From Kaistella soli (GTDB lineage: Bacteria > Bacteroidota > Bacteroidia > Flavobacteriales > Weeksellaceae), in contig NZ_JAHOPF010000002.1 of assembly GCF_019038595.1 (NCBI RefSeq), positions 124,001 to 188,000 of the forward strand: a stretch of 64,000 bases of DNA, written 5' to 3'. The notes below the pieces were generated by a model. That model was not told the origin of the DNA, searched no databases, and saw only the letters and a program-made list of their open reading frames with translations. Positions 45,743-53,347 of this stretch are shown here, in pieces. The position numbers and the translations under genes were made by a program. Numbering within the stretch: the first letter of the stretch is position 1; the number at the start of each line of letters is the position of its first letter.

Positions 45743-47244
45743 GATTTATCAACTAATTTTAAAAATGATTCTTTGCCATTTCTAGATAATTCAATAATAT
45801 CTCCCGATTCGATATGTTTTTTCAACTCAGCATAAAATTCTTCAATATCTTCTTTTTTATCAGATGATAACCAAAGCTTTTTCGAAGAAATTGGTTCGAT
45901 GCTTTCTTTTAATATTTCAAGAATTGATTTTGATTCTTCAGGCATAATTTTGACTTTTATTGAATTATTTTTCTTCTCTTTCTCTCTTATTAAATATTCT
46001 TCTTTCTCAGATTTAATCAGCTCAAGTAAAATACTTGCTGACTCATTATTAAAATCTTGCTCTAATAATTTACCTGTAAATGCTCTATTCAAAACTGTCT
46101 GTTTAAATAAATCTATTTGAGTAAGACCTTTTGTAATTACTTTCTCTGTTTCTTCTAATATTGATAAAACACGTTGCATTTCTTGTACAATAGATAACTG
46201 TTTATCAATCGAGGGTATCAAAATTGGTATGCGATTAAGGTTTGACTGATTTAATTTAGGTTGAGCCGTACCTGTAACGTATTCAGTAATATCTAGAGAA
46301 TTAAAATAAAAATTAAGATATTCAATAAGAATGTTCTCTTTTACTTGAAATATATGAGCATGATTATTTACCCAAAATTGCCCTTCTACAATAAATGACA
46401 GATCCTTGACTTTACTTAATAAATTAGCTCCGTCTTCTCCTAATAAAAGATATTTACCATCAAAAATATAATCGTCAATATAATCAATGACTCCTGTAGC
46501 ACCATAGTATCGATATTGTCCACTTCTTCCTTTTCGAACTGAACTACTTAAAGGAATTCGTTTATTGTCATAACTCACTACGCAATTTTCAAAATTTCTT
46601 TCTACAAAACTTTCCGACGGGATTTTGCTTTCTAATAATGATTTAAAAACAGTTCTTTTGTAAATATTTAATTTGCTTAAACTTAAATCTAATTGTTCTT
46701 TACTTTTTTCAAGGCTGCTTAGCACTTCTTCCAGCTTTAGAACAATCTTATTTTGCTCATCAATACTACAAAGGGGAAGGGTAATATTAGAAAGTGAATT
46801 CGCATTGACGTTAGGTTGTCCGCTTCCAATAGCTTTTGAACTAATTTGTCTCCAGTAATTCGCACTTTGAAAGAAATAATATATATATTTTGAATCTACT
46901 TGTTTTGACAGATAAATACGTATTAAATAAGAAGCAAATACAGCTTTAGGTATATTTTTAGGAATTAAAAAACTCTTGCCAACAGTAGCTCCTGTTCTTG
47001 CAAAAACAATATCGTTTTCTTTTAGCTCAAATTTTTCAATATTATTTAACTGAATATCACAGAAAGGAACATTTTCCCAGTTAACATTGTTATCTTGTAT
47101 ATCTGTAATCCTTAAAAGTTTTATTCCAGTATTATTTTGAGTAGCACTAGCAGTATATCCGTAGTGTATCCTTAAAGAAATGTCTTCTATTTTTGTCCAG
47201 ACCCAACCTTTAGGTAAAATATGTTGTTCTTGTTGTTTTTTCAT
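45739..47244 (-). CDS. hsdS: Type I specificity subunit HsdS
   Basis: The 501-residue protein has two target-recognition domains, each followed by a conserved helix: TRD1 (about 10-155), helix with DEQNKIVLKLEEVLSSLEKS, TRD2 (about 215-355), helix with DKQLSIVQEMQRVLSILEET. The extra C-terminal part (from about 420, with SKSILEILKESIEPISSKKL) looks like a small winged-helix tail seen in Bacteroidetes HsdS. It defines the bipartite target of the methylase. It is the first gene of the operon after the XRE regulator. Confidence 0.93.
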   Translation of the reverse strand: MKKQQEQHILPKGWVWTKIEDISLRIHYGYTASATQNNTGIKLLRITDIQDNNVNWENVPFCDIQLNNIEKFELKENDIVFARTGATVGKSFLIPKNIPKAVFASYLIRIYLSKQVDSKYIYYFFQSANYWRQISSKAIGSGQPNVNANSLSNITLPLCSIDEQNKIVLKLEEVLSSLEKSKEQLDLSLSKLNIYKRTVFKSLLESKIPSESFVERNFENCVVSYDNKRIPLSSSVRKGRSGQYRYYGATGVIDYIDDYIFDGKYLLLGEDGANLLSKVKDLSFIVEGQFWVNNHAHIFQVKENILIEYLNFYFNSLDITEYVTGTAQPKLNQSNLNRIPILIPSIDKQLSIVQEMQRVLSILEETEKVITKGLTQIDLFKQTVLNRAFTGKLLEQDFNNESASILLELIKSEKEEYLIREKEKKNNSIKVKIMPEESKSILEILKESIEPISSKKLWLSSDKKEDIEEFYAELKKHIESGDIIELSRNGKESFLKLVDKS

Positions 47245-47324
47245 TGTAAATCTTATCCAAAAGATTTGTATCTATTAAATTCGTTTCTATGCATATTACC
47301 TCAGAGATTTGTTTGAGATAATAG

Positions 47325-47528
47325 TTAATTTAGCTTGGTGGAGTTTAATAACTCTTTAATATCCACCTGTAAAAGCAATGCTATTTGGGCTAATGTTTCG
47401 ACAGATGGCTGGATTTCATTAGTACACCATCGAGAAACTGTACTTTCACTTTTGCCCAATTCTTTTGCCAACCATTTACTGGTTTTTGATTGCTCAACTA
47501 ATATACTTTTCAGTCGATTGATTTTCAT
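47325..47528 (-). CDS. XRE-family regulator (restriction controller-like)
   Basis: The 67-residue protein is a single HTH: SKTSKWLAKELGKSESTVSR, then TLAQIALLLQVDIKELLN. The size and the place, 80 bases before hsdS on the same strand, suit a controller protein that times methylase and nuclease expression. A perfect 22-base palindrome lies 33 bases upstream of its start, and a related half-site lies before hsdS. Confidence 0.88.
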   Translation of the reverse strand: MKINRLKSILVEQSKTSKWLAKELGKSESTVSRWCTNEIQPSVETLAQIALLLQVDIKELLNSTKLN

Positions 47529-47544
47529 TTCACGCTATTTAATA

Positions 47545-47582
47545 CGCATTCTATGCGAATTTAATGTTATTAATAACATTAA
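47545..47582 (-). promoter_or_regulatory. Palindromic operators upstream of the XRE gene
   Basis: A perfect palindrome with arms TTAATGTTATT spans 47561-47582, and CGCAT-TCT-ATGCG spans 47545-47557. The hsdS leader has the related TTTCTATGCATATT near 47283-47296. These are the likely binding sites of the XRE protein, an inference from place and symmetry. Confidence 0.65.
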
Positions 47583-47657
47583 CAAAGGATATAGGAGAGA
47601 TTTATAAAATTAGGTGCTTAGTGTCGTAAGATTGAGAAGATTAAAAAGGGAGTTTGC

Positions 47658-48293
47658 TCACACAAACTCCCCAATGTCAAAATCACCAAAATCACTTTTC
47701 CGCAATGTGGAAGAGCCAGCTTCCGTTTCAGATGAGAGGGTACTATCCAAAAGCTCGGCAATTTTTCTGGAAGCACCCTCAACGGAATTTTCCAGCAGGC
47801 TGAATAATTCAGTTCCCTGCAATTTTTGCACTATCGCAACCGCTGTTTCCTTTTGAGATTGTTCCAAATTTTCTTTTTGGAGCAATGCCCCTACGGAGCT
47901 TAGTTCGTCATAGGTAACCCCTTGGGCAAGACTGTCATCGCCACCGGATATTCCGTACCTGTTCCATTCTTCTTCCTCTTCCTCCAAATCAGGTATATTA
48001 CTGAAAATTTCGTCCAGCTCTTCCTGCGGAATTTGAATACCTACGTTTTCATTTTCGTCGTATTCAATGTCTAAATTATCAGGTATTATTTCTTGTTCCT
48101 CTATTTGGCTTTCATTGGCAGCGTTTGGCACTAAAAGGCTTCTTGCAGGCTTGGGCTGACCCATAATATCGGGCAGTTTCGGATTAACTTTTTCCTGCAC
48201 TGGCTTATGCTCCGAACTTTTTTTAATAACAATCTTGTCCTGCATCAGCAGGGCAATGACTATGAGCAGGCATATCACAATTACTGTTTCCAT
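47658..48293 (-). CDS. traD: Conjugal transfer protein TraD-like
   Basis: The 211-residue protein has an N-terminal membrane anchor (METVIVICLLIVIALLM), a Glu-rich middle (EELDEIFSNIPDLEEEEEEW) and a C-terminal helical part ending FDIGEFV. It matches the TraD (DUF4122-like) proteins that follow DUF3408 proteins in these elements. It lies three bases after the DUF3408 gene. The hsd-like operon begins 130 bases downstream. Confidence 0.75.
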   Translation of the reverse strand: METVIVICLLIVIALLMQDKIVIKKSSEHKPVQEKVNPKLPDIMGQPKPARSLLVPNAANESQIEEQEIIPDNLDIEYDENENVGIQIPQEELDEIFSNIPDLEEEEEEWNRYGISGGDDSLAQGVTYDELSSVGALLQKENLEQSQKETAVAIVQKLQGTELFSLLENSVEGASRKIAELLDSTLSSETEAGSSTLRKSDFGDFDIGEFV

Positions 48294-48296
48294 AGC

Positions 48297-48737
48297 TTAT
48301 AAAATGGGTTTGTACTTATCATTGAAACTCTTGGTAATCTGCTCGCCAAATTCCTGGAAATGGTAATCCAGCAAATTGTCCAAATAGCCGTATATGGTTA
48401 TCTTGTCTTCGCCTATAACCTGTACAATACGTGACATCTTTTCGTGAAAATCCGGTCGGATGTAAACAGTTTTCCCGTCACGGGCATTGGTATCAGGTTT
48501 TTTGAAAAAGATACTTTCGTAGTCTGCTTCGTTTATCCTTTTGGTTTTGCTCTTTTCTTTAATCGCAGGTTTTTCCTGTGCCAGTTCTTTAGGCTTAATC
48601 TCTTCTTTTTCGGGTTCTTGAGCAGGCGGTTCAGGTGGAAGCTGCAAGCCCTCTTTTTTTACGCCATCTACCATCAGGTTCATCATAAGTTCCTCATTAA
48701 TATCAGGCGTGACTTTCTTTTTATTATCTTTCTCCAT
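48297..48737 (-). CDS. DUF3408 protein (TraB/TraC-like)
   Basis: The 146-residue protein has a charged, Pro/Glu/Lys-rich N-terminal half and a conserved C-terminal domain with KTVYIRPDFHEKMSRIVQVI and TIYGYLDNLLDYHFQEF. The second half looks like a ribbon-helix-helix type domain, typical of DUF3408. It follows parA by four bases. Such a protein beside a ParA could be its DNA-binding partner, which is an inference. Confidence 0.85.
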   Translation of the reverse strand: MEKDNKKKVTPDINEELMMNLMVDGVKKEGLQLPPEPPAQEPEKEEIKPKELAQEKPAIKEKSKTKRINEADYESIFFKKPDTNARDGKTVYIRPDFHEKMSRIVQVIGEDKITIYGYLDNLLDYHFQEFGEQITKSFNDKYKPIL

Positions 48738-48741
48738 ACGG

Positions 48742-49509
48742 CTATAATTGAATTATTTTTAAAAATTCGTCTATGAACAGGTCTAACTGACTGGCTTTCA
48801 TCAAACGTTCATCGGGAGGCATTACGGTAGAACGGAAAACGGTTTTGCTGTCCGTTTCGCTTTCTTTGCGGAAGCGGGTGCTATTCTTGATTTGGCTTTG
48901 CATCAGGCTTAACCCTAATTGCGCAATAAGCTGGTTATACACGCCATATAAGGGTGTGCTTTCCCTGCCATCAACCTGGTTCCAAAACAGGTTAATGTTT
49001 TCTATTGATGTTTCCCCTTTCTTCATAATCACGTCTTGTAAAAGCTGTGTGAAAATGAGCGTACTTTCCATTACCACACGGTCTGCCGTAATGGGCGTAA
49101 AAATGTGGTGCATTCCTGCCAATGCTTTCAAAATGCCGGGCGTATTCACAGTTCCAGGTAGATCAAAGAAAACCACATCAACCGGAACGGTAGAAGTGTT
49201 TACAAATTCGTGAGCCGCTTCCAATACGCTATCCGCTTTGTACTGCATAATGGGATAGGCTTTTTTGTTGATGGTCGTAAATTGTTTATATGCCAGCTTT
49301 TTCAAAGCCTCGTTTTCCATTACCATTGCTAAGTCCCTCGTCTTCATTTTTATAAGACTGTGCTGTGGAAAATCCGCATCAAATACGGCGACGTTGTAAC
49401 CCAATCGATAGTGCATCGTACTTGCAACAAGCGTTGTAAAAGTGCTTTTGCCTACACCGCCTTTTTGAGATGAAAAGGCGATAAATACTGTTTTGTGTTT
49501 TGAATTCAT
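48742..49509 (-). CDS. traA: ParA family ATPase (TraA)
   Basis: The 255-residue protein has the deviant Walker A KGGVGKST (16-23), DADFPQHSL and FFDLPGTVNTPG as in ParA/MinD ATPases. In CTnDOT-type elements this is TraA, the first gene of the tra operon. It may position or partition the element or the transfer complex. The start codon is at 49507-49509, and the sequence upstream is entirely occupied by a tetranucleotide-phased array. Confidence 0.93.
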   Translation of the reverse strand: MNSKHKTVFIAFSSQKGGVGKSTFTTLVASTMHYRLGYNVAVFDADFPQHSLIKMKTRDLAMVMENEALKKLAYKQFTTINKKAYPIMQYKADSVLEAAHEFVNTSTVPVDVVFFDLPGTVNTPGILKALAGMHHIFTPITADRVVMESTLIFTQLLQDVIMKKGETSIENINLFWNQVDGRESTPLYGVYNQLIAQLGLSLMQSQIKNSTRFRKESETDSKTVFRSTVMPPDERLMKASQLDLFIDEFLKIIQL

Positions 49510-49511
49510 AT

Positions 49512-49879
49512 TACTGCTGTTTTTAATTATTTATATATCCATTTACCTATGTCTGTATATCCGCAGTTACCTATCTGTGTACTGCTCTATATAGGTTTGT
49601 CGCTCTGTAGGTACTTTGATAGTTAGGCAGGTAATGATGCACCAAGCTATGTACTTGAATACATGCTTATAGCTGTATGCAGACAAGTATGTTAGTACCA
49701 ACAGACCTGTTTATTTATGTACCTGAATATGTCAGTACCTAACTACACAATCACGTATCTCAATAGGTACTTTTTTACATAGCTGATTGAGTACTTATGT
49801 TGTTACCTGCATACTTATCTATGCCCCTATATCTATCTGTTTGTAGGCACAAAGAAATGTAGATATATAGGTGCATCTA
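49512..49879. repeat. Tetranucleotide-phased TANN array upstream of parA
   Basis: Read in steps of four from 49512, most tetramers on the + strand begin with T, usually TA. From 49568 to 49879 I counted T first in about 62 of 78 tetramers and A second in about 53. Eight GTAC sites lie between 49579 and 49794, all in the same phase (spacings 32, 40, 44, 24, 16, 32 and 24). The pattern starts two bases from the parA start codon and stops sharply near 49880, next to the paired operator. It has no open frame and fits no feature type I know. Confidence 0.8.
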
Positions 49880-49884
49880 TTAAC

Positions 49885-49920
49885 GTGGCAGTGTTTGGCG
49901 TTCAAAGGCAGCGTTTGTCC
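49885..49920 (-). promoter_or_regulatory. Paired 16-bp operator upstream of parA and the TANN array (copy B)
   Basis: In gene sense for parA the boxes are GGACAAACGCTGCCTT (49905-49920) and CGCCAAACACTGCCAC (49885-49900), exactly 20 bases apart. The second is identical to a box before the coupling-protein gene. A leftward promoter here would transcribe the whole TANN array as the 5' leader of parA. Confidence 0.65.
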
Positions 49921-49922
49921 GG

Positions 49923-49939
49923 GTATTGCATTGCAATAC
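49923..49939. repeat. Perfect short palindrome next to operator B
   Basis: GTATTGCA-t-TGCAATAC is an 8-base inverted repeat with one central base. Its place between the tra and mob operons suits a regulator or relaxosome site. Confidence 0.5.
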
Positions 49940-50058
49940 TCTTACGGGCAGGGCTTTACTTTGTAAAATGATTTTTATTAACGGATTTATGCAAAAGACT
50001 ATTGACAGATCAGAGGGTAACAGGAACGGCATCAAGCCATTTTTCCCTGTTACATTTA

Positions 50059-50083
50059 ATCCGTCCCGCAGGGCGGATTTTTG
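50059..50083 (+). terminator. Hairpin with T-run in the mob upstream region
   Basis: ATCCGTCC pairs with GGGCGGAT (one wobble) around CGCA and is followed by TTTTT. It could end a short rightward transcript from the parA-mobA gap. I see no convincing gene before it, so a small RNA or read-through control is possible. Confidence 0.55.
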
Positions 50084-50098
50084 TGTTCATCAGAACAC

Positions 50099-50154
50099 GG
50101 CAAGTTGTGTTTTGAGCATCTCGGAATGATTTCCGATGCTCAAAACAACTTGCC
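50099..50154. other. Long near-perfect hairpin before mobA, candidate oriT
   Basis: GGCAAGTTGT at 50099-50108 pairs exactly with ACAACTTGCC at 50145-50154. Further in, TTTGAGCATC pairs with GATGCTCAAA and CGGAA with TTTCCG, with two 2-base bulges. It lies 66 bases before mobA and the relaxase gene. Relaxases of this family nick beside an inverted repeat upstream of their genes, so this is the best oriT candidate; the nic site cannot be read. Confidence 0.5.
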
Positions 50155-50220
50155 CTTTGCAGGGGGCAGAAAACACCTTCCGAAGTCAGGGTTTTGTATG
50201 GATTTTAAAATGGATTAGTG

Positions 50221-50652
50221 ATGAACGATAACAACAAAAAGCAATTGAAAAAGACCGGACGCCGCCCCAAAGAAGACCCGGCGACAATACGGTACACCAT
50301 TTCCTTTAACGAGCAGGAACACGCCCGTTTTCTTGCCCTGTTTGATAAATCAGGTATGCAGGTAAAGGCGCACTTTATAACGTCCTGCATCTTTAACAAG
50401 ACCATAAAGACCATTCAGATTGACAAGGGAACGGTTGATTTTTATATGCGGCTGACCTCTTTTCATAGCCAGTTCCGTTCCATAGGTGTAAACTATAACC
50501 AAATTGTAAAGCTGCTGTACAAGAATTTTTCCGAGAAAAAAGCCGCAGCGTTTCTGTACAAACTGGAAAAGCAGACGGCTGAAATGGCAATGCTATGTCA
50601 GAAAATCATCCAAATAAGCGAGGAATTTGAAGCCAAACACCTGAAAAAATAG
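50221..50652 (+). CDS. mobA: Mobilization protein MobA (relaxosome accessory)
   Basis: About 143 residues; the ATG at 50221 follows a GTG at 50218 that could also start it. It has a basic N-terminus (KKQLKKTGRRPKEDPATIRY), a ribbon-helix-helix type segment (ISFNEQEHARFLALFDKSGM) and the conserved VNYNQIVKLLYKNF helix of the MobC/BfmC-type relaxosome proteins. It probably binds oriT and recruits the relaxase, whose gene begins nine bases later. Confidence 0.88.
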   Translation: MNDNNKKQLKKTGRRPKEDPATIRYTISFNEQEHARFLALFDKSGMQVKAHFITSCIFNKTIKTIQIDKGTVDFYMRLTSFHSQFRSIGVNYNQIVKLLYKNFSEKKAAAFLYKLEKQTAEMAMLCQKIIQISEEFEAKHLKK

Positions 50653-50660
50653 CGGTAGAA

Positions 50661-51941
50661 ATGATAGCAAAAATCGGAAGAAGCGCAAATTTATACGGAG
50701 CATTGGCGTACAATCAGCTTAAAGTAGAGAATGAAAACGGGCAGATTTTATTTGCCAATAAGATGATTGAAACCGCAAGCGGTCATTATTCCGTGGCACA
50801 ATTAGCCCAGTCTTTTGCCCCTTACCTGATAGCGAACCGCAATACCGAGAAACATACGTTGCATATTTCGCTTAATCCTGACCCGAACGACAAGGTAAGC
50901 GATGATAAGTTTAGGGAAATGGCAGAACAGTATATGCGGGAAATGGGTTACGGCGAACAGCCTTTTGTGGTATTCAAACACACGGATATTGACCGCAGCC
51001 ATATACACATTGTATCGGTTTGCGTGGACGAGCAGGGCAAAAAGATTTCGGACAAATTCGAGAAAATGCGGTCTATGAATGTGTGCCGTGAACTGGAAAG
51101 ACAACACGGCTTGATACCCGCAACCGATAAAGAACACAAGCAGAACGACAAGATTTTCCGTCCGGTAGATTATCGGGCAGGCGATGTGAAAAGCCAAATC
51201 GCTTCGGTTGTCCGCCACCTACCGAATTATTATAAGTTTCAGACTTTGGGCGAATACAATGCCTTGCTTTCCCTGTTTAATGTTACCACCGAAAAAGTGG
51301 AGGGCGAATTGCAGGGAAAAATGCGGCAAGGCTTATTATATATTCCTTTAAACGAGAAAGGCGAAAGAGCCGGGCATCCGTTCAAGGCTTCGTTGTTTGG
51401 TAAAAATGCAGGGCTTCCGGCTTTGGAACTGCATTTTGCAAAATGCAAAGAGGATTTAAAAGACCACCCAAGTAAGCAGACCCTAAAAGCTGCAATTTCT
51501 ATTGCTCTGAAATCCACAAATGATGAGCAGGCTTTTAAAAAGCAGTTGAGTGAACAGGGCATTAATGTAGTGGTCCGCCGGAACGATACAGGTCGTATTT
51601 ATGGTATCACTTTCATAGACCACAATTCAAAGGCGGTTTGGAACGGTTCACGCTTAGCAAAGGAACTTTCTGCCAATACCTTTAATGATTATTGGAACAA
51701 TAATATCAAACCGGAGATTAAAGAACCTGTCGTACAACTTCCAAAAACATCCACATCAAATGATGCAGATCTTCCTGCGGAAGAACCTCATCATTTGTTC
51801 GACTTCCTGAATACTACTGAAAAACACGAAGACGGTTTGATTGAGGCATTTGGCGGTTTGTTACCCGAAGCACAGGGCGATGATTACGAGGAACAGGATT
51901 TTGCTAACAAAATGAAGAAGAAAAAAAAAAGAAGACTGTAA
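50661..51941 (+). CDS. mobB: Relaxase MobB
   Basis: The 426-residue protein has the N-terminal relaxase domain with HTLHISLNP and the metal-binding HTDIDRSHIHIVSV (H107, D109, H114, H116). The likely nicking tyrosine is Y12 or Y17 near the start (SANLYGALAYNQL). The C-terminal part ends in a Lys/Arg-rich tail. It belongs to the MOBP-type relaxase/mobilization nuclease family of Bacteroides elements. It nicks oriT and leads the strand through the channel. Confidence 0.93.
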   Translation: MIAKIGRSANLYGALAYNQLKVENENGQILFANKMIETASGHYSVAQLAQSFAPYLIANRNTEKHTLHISLNPDPNDKVSDDKFREMAEQYMREMGYGEQPFVVFKHTDIDRSHIHIVSVCVDEQGKKISDKFEKMRSMNVCRELERQHGLIPATDKEHKQNDKIFRPVDYRAGDVKSQIASVVRHLPNYYKFQTLGEYNALLSLFNVTTEKVEGELQGKMRQGLLYIPLNEKGERAGHPFKASLFGKNAGLPALELHFAKCKEDLKDHPSKQTLKAAISIALKSTNDEQAFKKQLSEQGINVVVRRNDTGRIYGITFIDHNSKAVWNGSRLAKELSANTFNDYWNNNIKPEIKEPVVQLPKTSTSNDADLPAEEPHHLFDFLNTTEKHEDGLIEAFGGLLPEAQGDDYEEQDFANKMKKKKKRRL

Positions 51942-52026
51942 GAGGTCAGATTTTGGAATTAAAAATCTGTTTTTAAAAAGATTTATTGAGCTGTCACTTT
52001 ATAATTCTGAAAGAATTTGAGTTGTA

Positions 52027-52065
52027 TTTAAGTAATTGCTTAAATAAACAAATTGACTATCTTTG
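52027..52065 (+). promoter_or_regulatory. Promoter and operator of the ArsR-merTP operon
   Basis: TATCTTTG (52058-52065) matches TAnnTTTG, and a TTG at 52036-52038 lies 19 bases upstream. The imperfect palindrome TTTAAG-TAATTG-CTTAAA (52027-52044) covers the upstream promoter element. An ArsR-type repressor bound here would block the polymerase until metal is bound. Confidence 0.7.
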
Positions 52066-52069
52066 TGCT

Positions 52070-52444
52070 ATGGACAATAATTCTTGCATACGACAACAAG
52101 CAGACATTAAACAAATAAACCGCTGTAAAGACCGAGTTTCAGAACTCAACGGTTCTTTTGACTATTTATCGAACGGACTTGAATTAGCGGGAAACAATGT
52201 AAGACTGAAAATACTCTTTCTACTTTATGAAGAAAAACGACTTTGTGTTTGTGATATAAGTGATATTCTTGGTATGACAATTTCAGCGGTTTCACAACAC
52301 TTGCGGAAACTCAAAGACAGAAAACTTATTGAAACCGAACGAGAAGCTCAAACTATTTTTCACTCACTGACTAAAGAGTATGAAAAAATGCTGAAACCAT
52401 TTTTCAAAATACTTGACGAAAACAAAATATTAGAAACAATATGA
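52070..52444 (+). CDS. ArsR-family metal-responsive repressor
   Basis: 124 residues from MDNNSCIRQQ (ATG at 52070, five bases after the promoter -10; an upstream frame to 51986 would start before the promoter and is rejected). It has a winged HTH: GNNVRLKILFLLYEEKRLCV, then CDISDILGMTISAVSQHLRK. Cysteines at CVCD in the recognition-helix region and a Cys near residue 6 are candidate metal ligands. The stop overlaps merTP by four bases. The metal is probably Hg(II), judged by the neighbour. Confidence 0.9.
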   Translation: MDNNSCIRQQADIKQINRCKDRVSELNGSFDYLSNGLELAGNNVRLKILFLLYEEKRLCVCDISDILGMTISAVSQHLRKLKDRKLIETEREAQTIFHSLTKEYEKMLKPFFKILDENKILETI

Positions 52445-53034
52445 AAACTGACAAAAAATTAATTGGTGCAGGACTTTTGACTACAATTGCAGCTTCTCTT
52501 TGTTGCATCACACCAGTATTGGCTCTTATTGCAGGAACAAGCGGTCTTGCTTCCACTTTTTCTTGGCTTGAACCTTTTCGACCCTATTTTATCGGGTTGA
52601 CAATTTTGGTTCTTGGTTTTGCTTGGTATCAAAAGTTGAAACCCAAAAAGCAGATAGATTGCAATTGTGAGACAGAAGAAAAACCAAAATTCATTCAGTC
52701 AAAAATGTTTTTAGGAATTGTAACAGCATTTGCAATCGTAATGCTTGCCTTTCCATACTACTCAAGCATTTTCTACCCAAAGACAGAAAAGCAAATTATA
52801 GCGGTGGACAAATCCAATATTCAAAAAGTAGAATTTACGATTAGCGGAATGACTTGTGCAAGTTGTGGCGAACACGTAAATCACGAAGTAAATAAATTGA
52901 CAGGAATAATAAGTTCAAACGCCTCATACGAAAAAGGAAACGCAATCGTGGAATTTGACAACTCAAAAACGAATATTTCTGAGGTCGAAAAAGCAATTAA
53001 CTCAACAGGATATTCTGTAACCGACAAAAAATAA
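52441..53034 (+). CDS. Mercuric transport fusion protein MerTP
   Basis: The 197-residue protein joins a MerT-type membrane part to a MerP-type domain. Membrane segments lie near 8-30 (with the paired cysteines ASLCCITPV), 45-62 and 85-110. The C-terminal heavy-metal domain has GMTCASCGEHV with the CxxC site. A cytosolic loop with DCNCETEE adds a second Cys pair. It carries Hg(II) into the cell. No mercuric reductase gene (merA) is present in the window. Confidence 0.92.
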   Translation: MKTDKKLIGAGLLTTIAASLCCITPVLALIAGTSGLASTFSWLEPFRPYFIGLTILVLGFAWYQKLKPKKQIDCNCETEEKPKFIQSKMFLGIVTAFAIVMLAFPYYSSIFYPKTEKQIIAVDKSNIQKVEFTISGMTCASCGEHVNHEVNKLTGIISSNASYEKGNAIVEFDNSKTNISEVEKAINSTGYSVTDKK

Positions 53035-53040
53035 AACCAA

Positions 53041-53247
53041 ATGGAAATCATATTGCAATCAACAATTACTTGCCCCAACTGCGGACACAAGAAAGAAGAA
53101 ACAATGCCGACAGACGCTTGCCAATATTTCTACGAATGTGAAAAATGCAAACAAGTTCTTAAACCAAAACAAGGAGACTGTTGTGTTTATTGTAGTTACG
53201 GAAGTGTTCCTTGTCCACCAATTCAGCAGGACAAAAAATGTTGCTGA
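53041..53247 (+). CDS. GDCCVxC domain protein (small, Cys-rich)
   Basis: The 68-residue protein has CPNCGHKKEE, YECEKCKQVLKPK, the family motif GDCCVYCSYGSVPCPP and a CC end. Some members of this family carry selenocysteine; here the position is Cys. The function is unknown, but it regularly follows merTP in Bacteroidetes and probably handles mercury. It lies six bases after merTP. Confidence 0.88.
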   Translation: MEIILQSTITCPNCGHKKEETMPTDACQYFYECEKCKQVLKPKQGDCCVYCSYGSVPCPPIQQDKKCC

Positions 53248-53347
53248 CGGACAGAAAACAGAAGAGCAACTAAAAGTATTTTTTATTTGGATGCTTCATA
53301 AATGTTACGATACAAAAGGATCATAGAAGCTACAACTCTTATCACTT

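Noticed and set aside
49512-49879. CRISPR array or simple tandem repeat
   Set aside because: There are no conserved direct repeats or spacers. Only the phase and the first two of every four bases are kept.
49926-50129. A 67-residue open frame between parA and mobA
   Set aside because: It spans a palindrome and a terminator-like hairpin and is more likely part of the oriT region than a gene.
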